Shown here one piece after another: positions 9,326 through 17,618 of a DNA stretch of 64,000 bases (position 1 is the first letter of the stretch; the number at the start of each line of letters is the position of its first letter). The position numbers and the translations under genes are program-made. The DNA is from Veillonella sp. 3310 (GTDB taxonomy: Bacteria > Bacillota > Negativicutes > Veillonellales > Veillonellaceae), in assembly GCF_003999875.1 (NCBI RefSeq), contig NZ_RQVJ01000006.1, forward strand, positions 1 through 64,000, read 5' to 3'. The notes beneath the pieces were generated by a model that was not told the origin of the DNA, ran no database searches, and was given only the letters and a program-made list of their open reading frames with translations.

Positions 9326-9699
9326 TGGTTGGAGATTTTTGTTTAGCAATATTTCCATATTATGATGTGAGAGTCAAAAAAAATAAATTTAAATATCGTC
9401 CTATTCTTGTCATTGCAGAAGCTGGACAAAATGATTGGGTAACATTACCAGTATCTAAGATTTCTCATAAAGAATGTATTGATTTAGAATATGATATCAA
9501 AATAGAACCTATAAACTATCCGTTAATGAACTTGGCATGCGTTTCTTATATAAGAACACATAAACAAACCGTTACGCATCGTGCATCGATTACGAAGGTA
9601 ATTATTAATGTAAAGAAAATGTATCCTGCCTTATATACTAGGGTAATAGATAAAGTTGAAGAGAAGTATAAAAGAAATATAATCGAAGCAAGAAGCTAA
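9325..9699 (+). CDS. MazF/PemK-like toxin
   Basis: This 124-residue protein is probably an endoribonuclease toxin of the MazF/PemK/Kid fold. It begins VGDFCLAIFPYYD, followed by the RPILVI strand and DWVTLPVSKIS, the core strands of that fold. It then has LACVSYIRTHKQTVTHR, where MazF proteins place the S/T-x-x-R catalytic region. The match is weaker than for canonical MazF, so substrate and activity are uncertain. A GTG at 9322 just before the ATG could also start it. AGGGC and GGAGG lie within the antitoxin's last codons, so it is translationally coupled. Confidence 0.75.
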   Translation: MVGDFCLAIFPYYDVRVKKNKFKYRPILVIAEAGQNDWVTLPVSKISHKECIDLEYDIKIEPINYPLMNLACVSYIRTHKQTVTHRASITKVIINVKKMYPALYTRVIDKVEEKYKRNIIEARS

Positions 9700-9735
9700 C
9701 ACTTTGCTATATTGATATATAAATTTTTAGTTTTA

Positions 9736-9770
9736 GGTACCAATTATTATTAATTGGTACCATTTTTTAA
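9736..9770 (+). terminator. Terminator of the toxin-antitoxin operon
   Basis: A GGTACCAATT/AATTGGTACC 10-bp stem is followed by a T run. Confidence 0.85.
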
Positions 9771-9821
9771 TCTGTAAATATATAAGTTATTATCACAAGT
9801 ATGATAATTGAAAGGAAACAT

Positions 9822-11846
9822 ATGAACATTTTAACATTACATAACATAGAAAAATCCTATGGCACACGGTTATTATTTAAAGAAGTAAATGTAACCATAG
9901 CATCGTATCATCGCATTGGCTTAATTGGTGTCAATGGGACAGGAAAAACAACTTTATTACAGGTCTTAGAAGGAACGCAAGAACCAGATAAGGGCAGTAT
10001 AGAACGGAATGGGAAGGCTACCATCCATCGACTGGAGCAAGATCCGTATATCGATGAAACAAGCACATTGCTAGATAATGTATTATTAGGGGACCATCCT
10101 AAACTTTCATTAGTACGAGATTTTGAAAGAGCTTTACAAGATCCAGAATCACCGCAGTATATGAAATTATTAGCGCGCATGGATGAAGAAGATGGCTGGG
10201 TTGTAGAACAAGAAGCAAAAATGATATTGACACGCCTTGGCTTTCATGATGTACATGGGCCAGTAAACTCATTATCTGGGGGACAACGCCGAAGATTAGC
10301 ATTAGCTAGAGCCTTGGTCTATCCTTGTGATTTATTATTGCTTGACGAACCTACGAATCATTTGGATGAGGCCACCATTGAATGGCTAGAACTATATTTA
10401 AAAGATAGAAAAGGGGCTGTATTATTGAGCACCCATGATAGATATTTCCTAGATGCCGTATGTAACACCATATGGGAACTATCGAATCAGACTATATATG
10501 AATTTCAAGAGACCTACGAAACCTATGTATCGTTGAAAGAAGAACGAGAAGCACAGTTAGATGCCATTGAGGAAAAGCGCAGAAAACTGATTGCCAGTGA
10601 ATTACAATGGGTGCGCCGTGGTGCGAAGGCGCGTACCACGAAACAAAAGGCAAGATTGCAACGGTTCGAGCAATTGAAAGCTATGGAAAAACGACAAAAA
10701 GTAGGTACTGTGGATCCCGTAGTATTAGCCTCTCGTTTAGGAAATACCATTTTTGATATAGAGCATTTGTCCTTTGCGTATCCTACAGGACGAGAAGTGA
10801 TTAAAGACTTTACGTACCATATGGTACGTCATGACCGAATTGGTGTGGTAGGACCTAATGGGATTGGTAAGACTACGTTGATGAAGCTATTCCAAGGGTC
10901 CCTAGAACCGACAGGTGGGACTATGGGGCGTGGAGAAACAGTTCGCATTGGATATTTCTCGCAACAATTGCCGACCTTTAAAGAGGACCAACGGGTGTTG
11001 GACTATATTCGAGAAAATCGCTCGTATTTGCACTTGCCCAATGGCAGTTCCTTAAGTGCAGGTCAATTATTGGAACGTTTTTTATTTTCTCCATCCCACC
11101 ATGGTTTGCCAATCCGTAAACTGTCTGGTGGGGAAAAGCGAAGATTATTTTTACTTCGCATCTTAATGGATGCCCCCAATGTGCTACTCCTAGATGAGCC
11201 TACCAATGATTTAGATATTCCAACCTTAGAAGTCTTAGAAGAGTTCTTAGATTCTTATAGTGGTATTGTCATCACCGTGTGTCATGACCGGTACTTTTTG
11301 GACAGAGTGGTAGATAAACTCTTTGTATTCACTGGAGCAGGTCATATCGAGATATACCATGGTGGTTACTCTGATTATGAAGCGGATACGAATCTAACGA
11401 GCGGCATGGGTGGTGATACAAAACGTGGTGTCCTACGCCATGCAGTGCAGGTACAGGGTGGATCCGCTGGTTCTAGGGGGCAGAATGCGGAACAACATGC
11501 CAATGATGAGATGGTAGTAGATGCTGAAAGTGGAGGTGTACAAAACCTATCACGTGATACAGGCATAGATGTGAATACTAGTATAAATCCAGAAGCAATA
11601 GATACTACGGTGGATAACAACGAAGGTGGCAAAAAGAAACTGACATTAGGGGAGATGAAAGAACTTGAACAATTAGAATTTCGCATTGCGGAACTAGAAG
11701 GTCTAGTGAAAGCCTATGATGCTATGATTGCTCAAGGGGGTAGTGACTATGAAGCCATTGAAAGTACCATCAAAGAACGAGAACAAGTGGTAGAAGAGTT
11801 GGACATGAGTACTTTACGTTGGTTGGAATTGGAGGAGAGAAAATAG
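9822..11846 (+). CDS. ABC-F family ATPase (Uup-like)
   Basis: This 674-residue soluble protein has two ABC nucleotide-binding domains and no membrane segments. Domain 1 has Walker A GVNGTGKTT (36-44) and signature LSGGQRRRLALARAL. Domain 2 has GPNGIGKTT and LSGGEKRRLFLLRIL. The interdomain linker is rich in Arg and Lys, as in ABC-F proteins that bind the ribosomal E site. A low-complexity, Gly/Asn/Asp-rich spacer of about 100 residues (about 507-610) follows, then a C-terminal coiled coil (about 611-674) like that of Uup. The ATG at 9822 follows AAAGGAA. Role as a translation factor or Uup-type factor is inferred from family. Confidence 0.9.
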   Translation: MNILTLHNIEKSYGTRLLFKEVNVTIASYHRIGLIGVNGTGKTTLLQVLEGTQEPDKGSIERNGKATIHRLEQDPYIDETSTLLDNVLLGDHPKLSLVRDFERALQDPESPQYMKLLARMDEEDGWVVEQEAKMILTRLGFHDVHGPVNSLSGGQRRRLALARALVYPCDLLLLDEPTNHLDEATIEWLELYLKDRKGAVLLSTHDRYFLDAVCNTIWELSNQTIYEFQETYETYVSLKEEREAQLDAIEEKRRKLIASELQWVRRGAKARTTKQKARLQRFEQLKAMEKRQKVGTVDPVVLASRLGNTIFDIEHLSFAYPTGREVIKDFTYHMVRHDRIGVVGPNGIGKTTLMKLFQGSLEPTGGTMGRGETVRIGYFSQQLPTFKEDQRVLDYIRENRSYLHLPNGSSLSAGQLLERFLFSPSHHGLPIRKLSGGEKRRLFLLRILMDAPNVLLLDEPTNDLDIPTLEVLEEFLDSYSGIVITVCHDRYFLDRVVDKLFVFTGAGHIEIYHGGYSDYEADTNLTSGMGGDTKRGVLRHAVQVQGGSAGSRGQNAEQHANDEMVVDAESGGVQNLSRDTGIDVNTSINPEAIDTTVDNNEGGKKKLTLGEMKELEQLEFRIAELEGLVKAYDAMIAQGGSDYEAIESTIKEREQVVEELDMSTLRWLELEERK

Positions 11847-11908
11847 CTTATTATCGGTGTTTTAAACAAAATGTATTAGACATCATAGAGGGATATCGAA
11901 AAAAATAG

Positions 11909-12140
11909 TTGTACTTTCTTTAAATTTATGGTATCATACAAAAGTCTTTTCAATACATTTAAGTAAATGGATATAACAAAATTTTGTAGAATACATATAT
12001 AAATCATAGATATAAATTACTAGAGGGAACATGGAGACTCTATTAAAAATATAAAGATGAATTGTATATGTAGAATAAATTTTGTTATATGATTCAGAAA
12101 AGATTAAGTAATTTTATGTTTTTAGTAAGAGGTACTAACA
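11909..12140 (+). promoter_or_regulatory. Promoter and 200-nt leader of first ompM
   Basis: TTGTAC (11909-11914) and TATCAT (11932-11937) are 17 bases apart. The transcript would carry an untranslated leader of about 200 nt. It includes GAGGGAACATGGAGACTCTAT (12023 onward), a variant of an element kept in the other two ompM leaders. This accounts for most of the 294 bases between the ABC-F gene and ompM. Confidence 0.65.
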
Positions 12141-13496
12141 ATGAAAAAACATTTAGCAGTATTAGCTGCAACAGCAGTATTGGGTGTAACTTCTGCATTC
12201 GCAGCAAACCCATTCTCCGACGTAACTCCACAAGATTGGGCATACCAAGCAGTAGCTCAATTGGCTTCCCAAGGTATCGTTAACGGTTACCCAGATGGCA
12301 CATTCAAAGGCCAACAAAACATCACTCGTTATGAAATGGCTCAAATGGTAGCAAAAGCTTTAGTTCGTCAAGATCGTGTTGACGCTGAACAAAACGCTAT
12401 CATCAACCGTTTAGCTAACGAATTCTCCGCTGAATTGAATAACTTAGGCGTTCGTGTTTCTACATTAGAAAACAAAGTGGGCAACTTCAAATTCACTGGT
12501 GATGCACGTGTTCGTTACCAAGGTTCCAATACTGTAGAAAATGCATATGTAAATGATATTACATTTGGTGATGCTGAAGAAGCAGATGTTGATGCAGCTG
12601 ATGCAGCTGATGTAGCTGATGTAGATGTAAACGATGAATCTTTAGCAGTAGATGAAGATAATGTAAAAGCAGTTACAAAAAAACGTTCTAAAATTGACTA
12701 CCGTGCACGTGTACAATTCGAAGCTACTGTAAACGACAACACTAAAGCAGTAGTTCGTTTAGCAACAGGCGATAAAGAATTCGGTTCTAACGACAGCGTA
12801 GGTGCTTCCTTAGATCGTATCTATGTACAACATAACTTCGGTAAATACGCGACTGCTTCCGTAGGTCGTCAAGATATCTTAATCGGTAGCGGTTTGACTT
12901 ATGACAGCGCATTCGAAGGTGCAAAAGCAACTGTAGGTAAAGATAAATTGAATGCAACAGTAGCGCATGGTTACATGGTTGGTGGTGACTTCGAAAACCT
13001 TTCCCGTGAAGATCGTTACCAAACAACAGTTTACCAAGTAAATGCAAAATTAGGTAAACATGTTGATGCAAAAGGTTACTATGTACAAGACCATGGTCAA
13101 AACTCTGAAAACTACTTTGGTGGAGCATTAGATACACACTTCGGCGCTCATAATAAAATTTGGGTTGGCGGTGAATTCGCTAAATTCGAATCCTTCGGTA
13201 AAGAAGGAAATGCTTGGACTGCAGGTATCGGTTACGGTGCATACGATATCTCCAAAGCCGGTTCTTGGAATGTAAAAGCTCAATATTTCCGTAATGGAGA
13301 AATGAGCCCTGTAACTATTCCATCCTCTAAATTACCTAAAGCTTCTACAGATGACTTCAAAGGTTGGTTAGGAACTGTTAACTATACAGTAGCTAAAAAT
13401 GTTGGTTTAACAGCATATGCACAATTACGTGGTAAACATCTTGATGGTTATGAATTACCTGACTACTACCGTGCAGACCTTAACTACAAATTCTAA
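12141..13496 (+). CDS. ompM: OmpM-type SLH porin, copy 1
   Basis: This outer-membrane porin also tethers the membrane to peptidoglycan. It has 451 residues: signal peptide 1-21 (cleavage after SAFA), an SLH domain at about 23-80 (NPFSDVTPQDWAYQAV and IVNGYPDGTF), a short coiled coil at about 92-118, then a beta-barrel ending in aromatic LNYKF, the usual OM barrel signature. In Veillonella, the SLH domain of OmpM binds polyaminated peptidoglycan (established for the family). Compared with copies 2 and 3 it has a unique acidic insert at about 133-182, rich in Asp and Ala. The barrel half diverges from the near-identical N-terminus. It is monocistronic. Confidence 0.93.
   Translation: MKKHLAVLAATAVLGVTSAFAANPFSDVTPQDWAYQAVAQLASQGIVNGYPDGTFKGQQNITRYEMAQMVAKALVRQDRVDAEQNAIINRLANEFSAELNNLGVRVSTLENKVGNFKFTGDARVRYQGSNTVENAYVNDITFGDAEEADVDAADAADVADVDVNDESLAVDEDNVKAVTKKRSKIDYRARVQFEATVNDNTKAVVRLATGDKEFGSNDSVGASLDRIYVQHNFGKYATASVGRQDILIGSGLTYDSAFEGAKATVGKDKLNATVAHGYMVGGDFENLSREDRYQTTVYQVNAKLGKHVDAKGYYVQDHGQNSENYFGGALDTHFGAHNKIWVGGEFAKFESFGKEGNAWTAGIGYGAYDISKAGSWNVKAQYFRNGEMSPVTIPSSKLPKASTDDFKGWLGTVNYTVAKNVGLTAYAQLRGKHLDGYELPDYYRADLNYKF
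12591..12626 (+). repeat. Four tandem 9-bp repeats inside ompM copy 1
   Basis: GATGCAGCT occurs twice, then GATGTAGCT and GATGTAGAT, in frame. They encode the Asp-Ala-rich stretch of the insert that is absent from the other two porins. Slippage here would lengthen or shorten an extracellular loop without breaking the frame. Confidence 0.8.
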
Positions 13497-13513
13497 TTTG
13501 AAAGTTAATTATA

Positions 13514-13542
13514 AAAAAGAACTCCTTCGGGAGTTCTTTTTT
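13514..13542 (+). terminator. Terminator of ompM copy 1
   Basis: An AAAGAACTCC-TTC-GGGAGTTCTTT hairpin with a T run. The same hairpin ends all three ompM genes. Confidence 0.92.
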
Positions 13543-13821
13543 ATATGATAAATGATAGATTGTAAATAGGATTGCTCCATATACTTAGGTAGTGTGTTAA
13601 AAGTATGGGTAAATATATTCAATTTTTATTTGCAATTTAAGTGAAACTTGGGGCTAAGTAAGTATTCATTTATTATCTCGATCTAGGAGTTTTAAAGGTC
13701 TAAAATGCTGTAAGAAAAGATTGGAATAATACATGTTATAGCAAATAGTTAGATATGGTTATTAAAAGTATATATATTTTGCGTGCGAAAATAAACGAAA
13801 CGCTTATTTATTGGGAAGTAT

Positions 13822-13851
13822 TTGCTTTATATGGATATCCTATGATATGAT
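13822..13851 (+). promoter_or_regulatory. Promoter of ompM copy 2
   Basis: TTGCTT (13822-13827) and TATGAT (13846-13851) are 18 bases apart. Between the copy 1 terminator and this promoter (13543-13821) I see no gene. Confidence 0.6.
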
Positions 13852-13907
13852 ACTTTCGAGTCAAGTATGTTTGCTATGATTTAGATTATAGGTATGTCAT
13901 TACTGAA

Positions 13908-14022
13908 TGTTGAGGAAACATGGACACTCCATGAAAAGTAATGCGATGATATAATCAGTCAAGCTATACGTATGAGACGATGTATATTATTTTATTTTAT
14001 TTTTCATTGAGAGGTAATTATC
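13908..14022 (+). promoter_or_regulatory. Conserved ompM 5' leader, copy 2
   Basis: The stretch from TTGAGGAAACATGG to the start codon is closely repeated before copy 3. It contains a small hairpin CATGGA-CAC-TCCATG and ends in TTTTCATTGAGAGGTAATTATC, where GAGAGG is the ribosome site. Conservation outside the coding region suggests post-transcriptional control. Confidence 0.6.
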
Positions 14023-15252
14023 ATGAAAAAACATTTAGCAGTATTAGCTGCAACAGCAGTATTGGGTGTTACTTCTGCATTCGCAGCAAACCCATTCTCC
14101 GACGTAACTCCACAAGATTGGGCATACCAAGCAGTAGCTCAATTGGCTTCCCAAGGTATCGTTAACGGTTACCCAGATGGTACTTTCAAAGGCCAAAACA
14201 ACATCACTCGTTATGAAATGGCGCAAATGGTTGCTAAAGCATTAGTTCGTCAAGATCGTGTTGACGCTGAACAAAATGCAATCATCAATCGTTTAGCTAA
14301 CGAATTCTCCGCTGAGTTGAACAACTTAGGCGTTCGTGTAGCTACATTGGAAAACAAAGTGGGCAACTTCAAATTCACTGGTGACGCTCGTCTTCGTTAC
14401 ATTGGTTCCAATGATGCACGTGATTCTAAATTTGACTACCGTGGTCGTGTAAAATTCGAAGCAACTGTAAATGATAATACTAAAGCAGTGGTTCGTTTAA
14501 TGGGTAGCAAAGAGTTTGGCGCAGCAGGTAACCCTAATACAGCTATCGATCGCGTATATGTGCAACATAACTTCGGCAAATATGCAACTGTAACAGCTGG
14601 TCGTCAAGATTTAGTAGTTGGTGCAGGTCTTGCATATGATGATGTATTTGAAGGCGTTGTAGCTAACGTTGGTAAAGATAAATTAAATGCGTCTGTTGCA
14701 TTTGGTTACTTACAAGCTGGCGAAGCTTATGGACAAAAACTTAATAAAATTGGTCGTAAAGCAGACGAACAAAACCCTAACACAAATGAACAACTTTCTG
14801 TATACCAATTAAACTATAATCCAACAGCAAAAGTTGCAGTAAAAGGTTTCTATGCTGATGTTCATGAAGAAAATCTAGACAATGCATATGGTGCATCCCT
14901 TGACCTTATGCTTGGCAAAAAAGTTTGGGTTGGCGGTGAATATGTTAAAACTGAAACTTTAGGTGCTAATGGTGAAGGCTGGACTGCAGGTTTAGGCTAT
15001 GGTAACTACAACATGGCAAAACAAGGTACTTGGAGTGTGAAAGCTCAATACTTCGACATCAAGAAAGATGCTCCTGTAGTATCCACTACTTGGAACTTGA
15101 TTGAGAAAGATCAAAAAGGCGTATTGGCAACAGCTAAATATGCTGTTGCTAAAAACGTAGGTCTTGCTGGTTATGCAACAATTGACACTAAAGGTCAAGA
15201 TGACAAAGCTAAAGCAGAAGCTTACCGTGCAGAACTTAACTACAAATTCTAG
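14023..15252 (+). CDS. ompM: OmpM-type SLH porin, copy 2
   Basis: This 409-residue paralogue has the same architecture: signal peptide 1-21, SLH domain about 23-80, coiled coil about 92-118, and an OM beta-barrel ending LNYKF. The first 130 residues are almost identical to copies 1 and 3, while the barrel is closer to copy 3 than to copy 1 (for example the KEFGAAGNP and GKYAT segments). It lacks the acidic insert of copy 1. It has its own promoter, leader and terminator, so the three porins can be expressed independently. Confidence 0.93.
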   Translation: MKKHLAVLAATAVLGVTSAFAANPFSDVTPQDWAYQAVAQLASQGIVNGYPDGTFKGQNNITRYEMAQMVAKALVRQDRVDAEQNAIINRLANEFSAELNNLGVRVATLENKVGNFKFTGDARLRYIGSNDARDSKFDYRGRVKFEATVNDNTKAVVRLMGSKEFGAAGNPNTAIDRVYVQHNFGKYATVTAGRQDLVVGAGLAYDDVFEGVVANVGKDKLNASVAFGYLQAGEAYGQKLNKIGRKADEQNPNTNEQLSVYQLNYNPTAKVAVKGFYADVHEENLDNAYGASLDLMLGKKVWVGGEYVKTETLGANGEGWTAGLGYGNYNMAKQGTWSVKAQYFDIKKDAPVVSTTWNLIEKDQKGVLATAKYAVAKNVGLAGYATIDTKGQDDKAKAEAYRAELNYKF

Positions 15253-15270
15253 TTTGACAGTTAAACATAT

Positions 15271-15301
15271 AAAAAGAACTCCTTCGGGAGTTCTTTTTTT
15301 T
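15271..15301 (+). terminator. Terminator of ompM copy 2
   Basis: A GAACTCC-TTC-GGGAGTTC hairpin followed by eight T residues. Confidence 0.92.
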
Positions 15302-15343
15302 GTTCAAAATTAAACGAATTGAGTAAAAAACGGAAAAATATTG

Positions 15344-15372
15344 TTGAGTTTTATAATTTCTTGTGTTATGAT
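15344..15372 (+). promoter_or_regulatory. Promoter of ompM copy 3
   Basis: TTGAGT (15344-15349) and TATGAT (15367-15372) are 17 bases apart, giving a leader of about 160 nt. Confidence 0.7.
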
Positions 15373-15426
15373 GGTCTCAAGTCAAATATAGAAGAATTAG
15401 ATTCGATTACAGACATGTATTGCTTA

Positions 15427-15538
15427 TATGTGAGGAAACGTGGACACTCCATTGAAAAGTAATGCAATGATATAATTCAATCTGACTCATTATAGGAGAC
15501 GGTTTATATTATTTTATTTTCATTGAGAGGTAATTATC
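15427..15538 (+). promoter_or_regulatory. Conserved ompM 5' leader, copy 3
   Basis: Aligns over its whole length with the copy 2 leader: GAGGAAACGTGGACACTCCA, GAAAAGTAATGCAATGATATAA, and an identical final 20 bases before the start codon. The shared core hairpin is TGGA-CAC-TCCA. Confidence 0.6.
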
Positions 15539-16801
15539 ATGAAAAAACATTTAGCAGTATTGGCTGCCACAGCAGTATTGGGTGTAACTTCTGCATTCGC
15601 AGCAAACCCATTCTCCGATGTAACTCCACAAGATTGGGCATACCAAGCAGTAGCTCAATTAGCTTCCCAAGGTATCGTTAACGGTTACCCAGATGGCACT
15701 TTCAAAGGCCAACACAATATCACTCGTTTTGAAATGGCTCAAATGGTAGCAAAAGCTATGGCTCGTCAAGATCGTGTTGACGCTGAACAAAATGCTATCA
15801 TCAACCGTTTGGCTAACGAATTCTCCGCTGAATTGAACAACTTAGGTGTTCGTGTTTCTACATTAGAAAACAAAGTAGGCAACTTCTCTTTCACTGGTGA
15901 TGCTCGTCTTCGTTACCAACACTCTAAAGTAGAAAATGAAGATAAATCTGAAACTTATAAATCTAAATTTGATTATCGTGGTCGTGTGCAATTTGCGGCA
16001 ACTGTAAATGACAATACTAAAGCAGTAGTTCGTTTAGTTGGCGAAAAAGAATTCGGTGCAGCAGGTAATCCAGAAACTAGCCTTGACCGTGTATATGTAC
16101 AACATAACTTCGGTAAATATGCAACAGCTACAGTAGGTCGTCAAGATTTAGTAGTTGGTAATGGCCTTGTATACGATGATGCATTTGAAGGTGCAGTAGC
16201 GACAGTTGGTAAAGATAAATTAAATGCATCTGTTGCCTATGGTTACTTACAAGGTGGTAGCTATATTAATGAAGCTGGTAAAAAAGTAGAATTTGATAAA
16301 GCTGAACGTAAAGATAATTCTCAAGTAACAGTTTATCAATTAAACACTATGCCAACTGAAAAATTAGCGGTAAAAGGTTTCTATGCTGATGTTCATGAAA
16401 AAGGCGTAAATAGTGTATATGGTGCATCTGTTGATGCTAAATTAGGCTCCAAAGTTTGGGTTGGTGGCGAATATGCTAAACAAGAAACTAAAGGTGCAGC
16501 AGGTGAAGCTTGGACTGCAGGCCTAGGCTATGGCGAAGCTGATATGGCTAAAGCTGGTACTTGGGGTGCAAAAGTTCAATACTTCGACTTGAAAAAAGCA
16601 GCTCCAGTAGTATCCAATACTTGGAACTTGAATGATCAAAACCAAAACTACAGAGGTTACCTAGCAACTGTAGACTACACTGTAGCTAAAAACGTTGGTC
16701 TTTCTGCTTACGCTACATTCGACAGCAAGAAAAAAGATGACAACAATAAATCTGTTAACTTGCCAGAATACTACCGTGCAGAACTTAACTACAAATTCTA
16801 A
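15539..16801 (+). CDS. ompM: OmpM-type SLH porin, copy 3
   Basis: This 420-residue third tandem porin has signal peptide 1-21, SLH domain about 23-80 (here ITRFEMAQMV instead of ITRYEMAQMV), coiled coil, and a barrel ending LNYKF. It is most similar to copy 2 in both leader and barrel, suggesting the two arose by the more recent duplication. As in the family, it probably spans the OM as a trimer and anchors it to the cell wall. Confidence 0.93.
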   Translation: MKKHLAVLAATAVLGVTSAFAANPFSDVTPQDWAYQAVAQLASQGIVNGYPDGTFKGQHNITRFEMAQMVAKAMARQDRVDAEQNAIINRLANEFSAELNNLGVRVSTLENKVGNFSFTGDARLRYQHSKVENEDKSETYKSKFDYRGRVQFAATVNDNTKAVVRLVGEKEFGAAGNPETSLDRVYVQHNFGKYATATVGRQDLVVGNGLVYDDAFEGAVATVGKDKLNASVAYGYLQGGSYINEAGKKVEFDKAERKDNSQVTVYQLNTMPTEKLAVKGFYADVHEKGVNSVYGASVDAKLGSKVWVGGEYAKQETKGAAGEAWTAGLGYGEADMAKAGTWGAKVQYFDLKKAAPVVSNTWNLNDQNQNYRGYLATVDYTVAKNVGLSAYATFDSKKKDDNNKSVNLPEYYRAELNYKF

Positions 16802-16820
16802 TTTGATAGTTACACATATG

Positions 16821-16850
16821 AAAAGAACTCCTTCGGGAGTTCTTTTTTTA
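16821..16850 (+). terminator. Terminator of ompM copy 3
   Basis: Same GAACTCC-TTC-GGGAGTTC hairpin with a T7 run as the other two copies. Confidence 0.92.
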
Positions 16851-16936
16851 TGTAGTTATATGTGTTATGAACGATTGATATAATAATACTTTGTCAATGA
16901 CTTTAACAGGAATAAGAAGCTTTTACAATCTCTACA

Positions 16937-16964
16937 TTACAATCTACAGGAACCATGATATAAT
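16937..16964 (+). promoter_or_regulatory. Promoter of the PAP2 phosphatase gene
   Basis: TTACAA (16937-16942), 16 bases, TATAAT (16959-16964), about 37 bases before the likely transcribed start region of the gene at 17008. Confidence 0.55.
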
Positions 16965-17007
16965 AGAAAATAATTTATCTCTTTGTTAGGAAATGGAAGG
17001 TGTTATA

Positions 17008-17601
17008 ATGAATGATTGGTTGTTCTCGCTTATCAATGGTATGGCCAACCACAGTGTGATAGTGGATGCATTGATGATATCGATTTCTAAACTAGTGCCA
17101 TACTTATATATACTTATATTGGCTTGGTTATATGTGAAAGGTTTCTGCACAGGCAGCTTTAAGCTTCGTGGTGAAAGCTTCGCTACGGCTGTGTTATTGG
17201 TCATCTGTCTGATTGGTAGTTTCATTCTAGGATCCATGTTCTATGAAAATCGTCCTTTTGTGGATCATCCAGATGCTGTCTTAATTTTAAATCATGCAGC
17301 GGATGCTAGTTTTCCAAGTGACCATGCAGTAGGAACGATGGCCATTGCTTGCGGGATCTTATTTTATCGTTGGAATCAAGGTACATGGATGGTATATGGC
17401 TCTATCTTAGTGGGATTCTCTCGTGTGTTTGTGGGAAATCATTACCCTGGGGATATACTAGGGGCTTTCATCCTCGTGTGGATTTTGACTGCTATCTATA
17501 ATAAAACCATACGTCGTAGCGTGGTACGAATGTATAGAGGATTAGATGCACGACTTATGCGAGAGTATGTAAGACGATTTCAAAAACAAAGAACCGTGTA
17601 G
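17008..17601 (+). CDS. BcrC-like undecaprenyl-diphosphate phosphatase (PAP2)
   Basis: This 197-residue polytopic membrane phosphatase probably recycles undecaprenyl diphosphate for cell-wall and LPS glycan synthesis. PAP2 motifs: an NRPF version of motif 1, SFPSDHAVG (motif 2) and SRVFVGNHYPGD (motif 3, with catalytic His and Asp). Motif 1 lacks the usual upstream Lys. The text between motifs 1 and 2 (VDHPDAVLILNHAADASFPSD) resembles BcrC. The ATG at 17008 has GGAAGG 7 bases upstream; an in-frame ATG at 16993 overlaps that site. A DnaA domain I-like gene follows after 17 bases and is likely cotranscribed. Confidence 0.85.
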   Translation: MNDWLFSLINGMANHSVIVDALMISISKLVPYLYILILAWLYVKGFCTGSFKLRGESFATAVLLVICLIGSFILGSMFYENRPFVDHPDAVLILNHAADASFPSDHAVGTMAIACGILFYRWNQGTWMVYGSILVGFSRVFVGNHYPGDILGAFILVWILTAIYNKTIRRSVVRMYRGLDARLMREYVRRFQKQRTV

Positions 17602-17618
17602 GAATATAGGAGGTTATC

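Noticed and set aside
12787-13137. 116-residue minus-strand frame inside ompM copy 1
   Set aside because: His/Leu/Tyr-rich composition is the antisense shadow of porin codons; no start signals.
12162-14226. Minus-strand frames of about 60 residues opposite the ompM SLH region
   Set aside because: They recur in the copies only because the coding DNA is nearly identical; no ribosome sites or minus-strand promoters support them.
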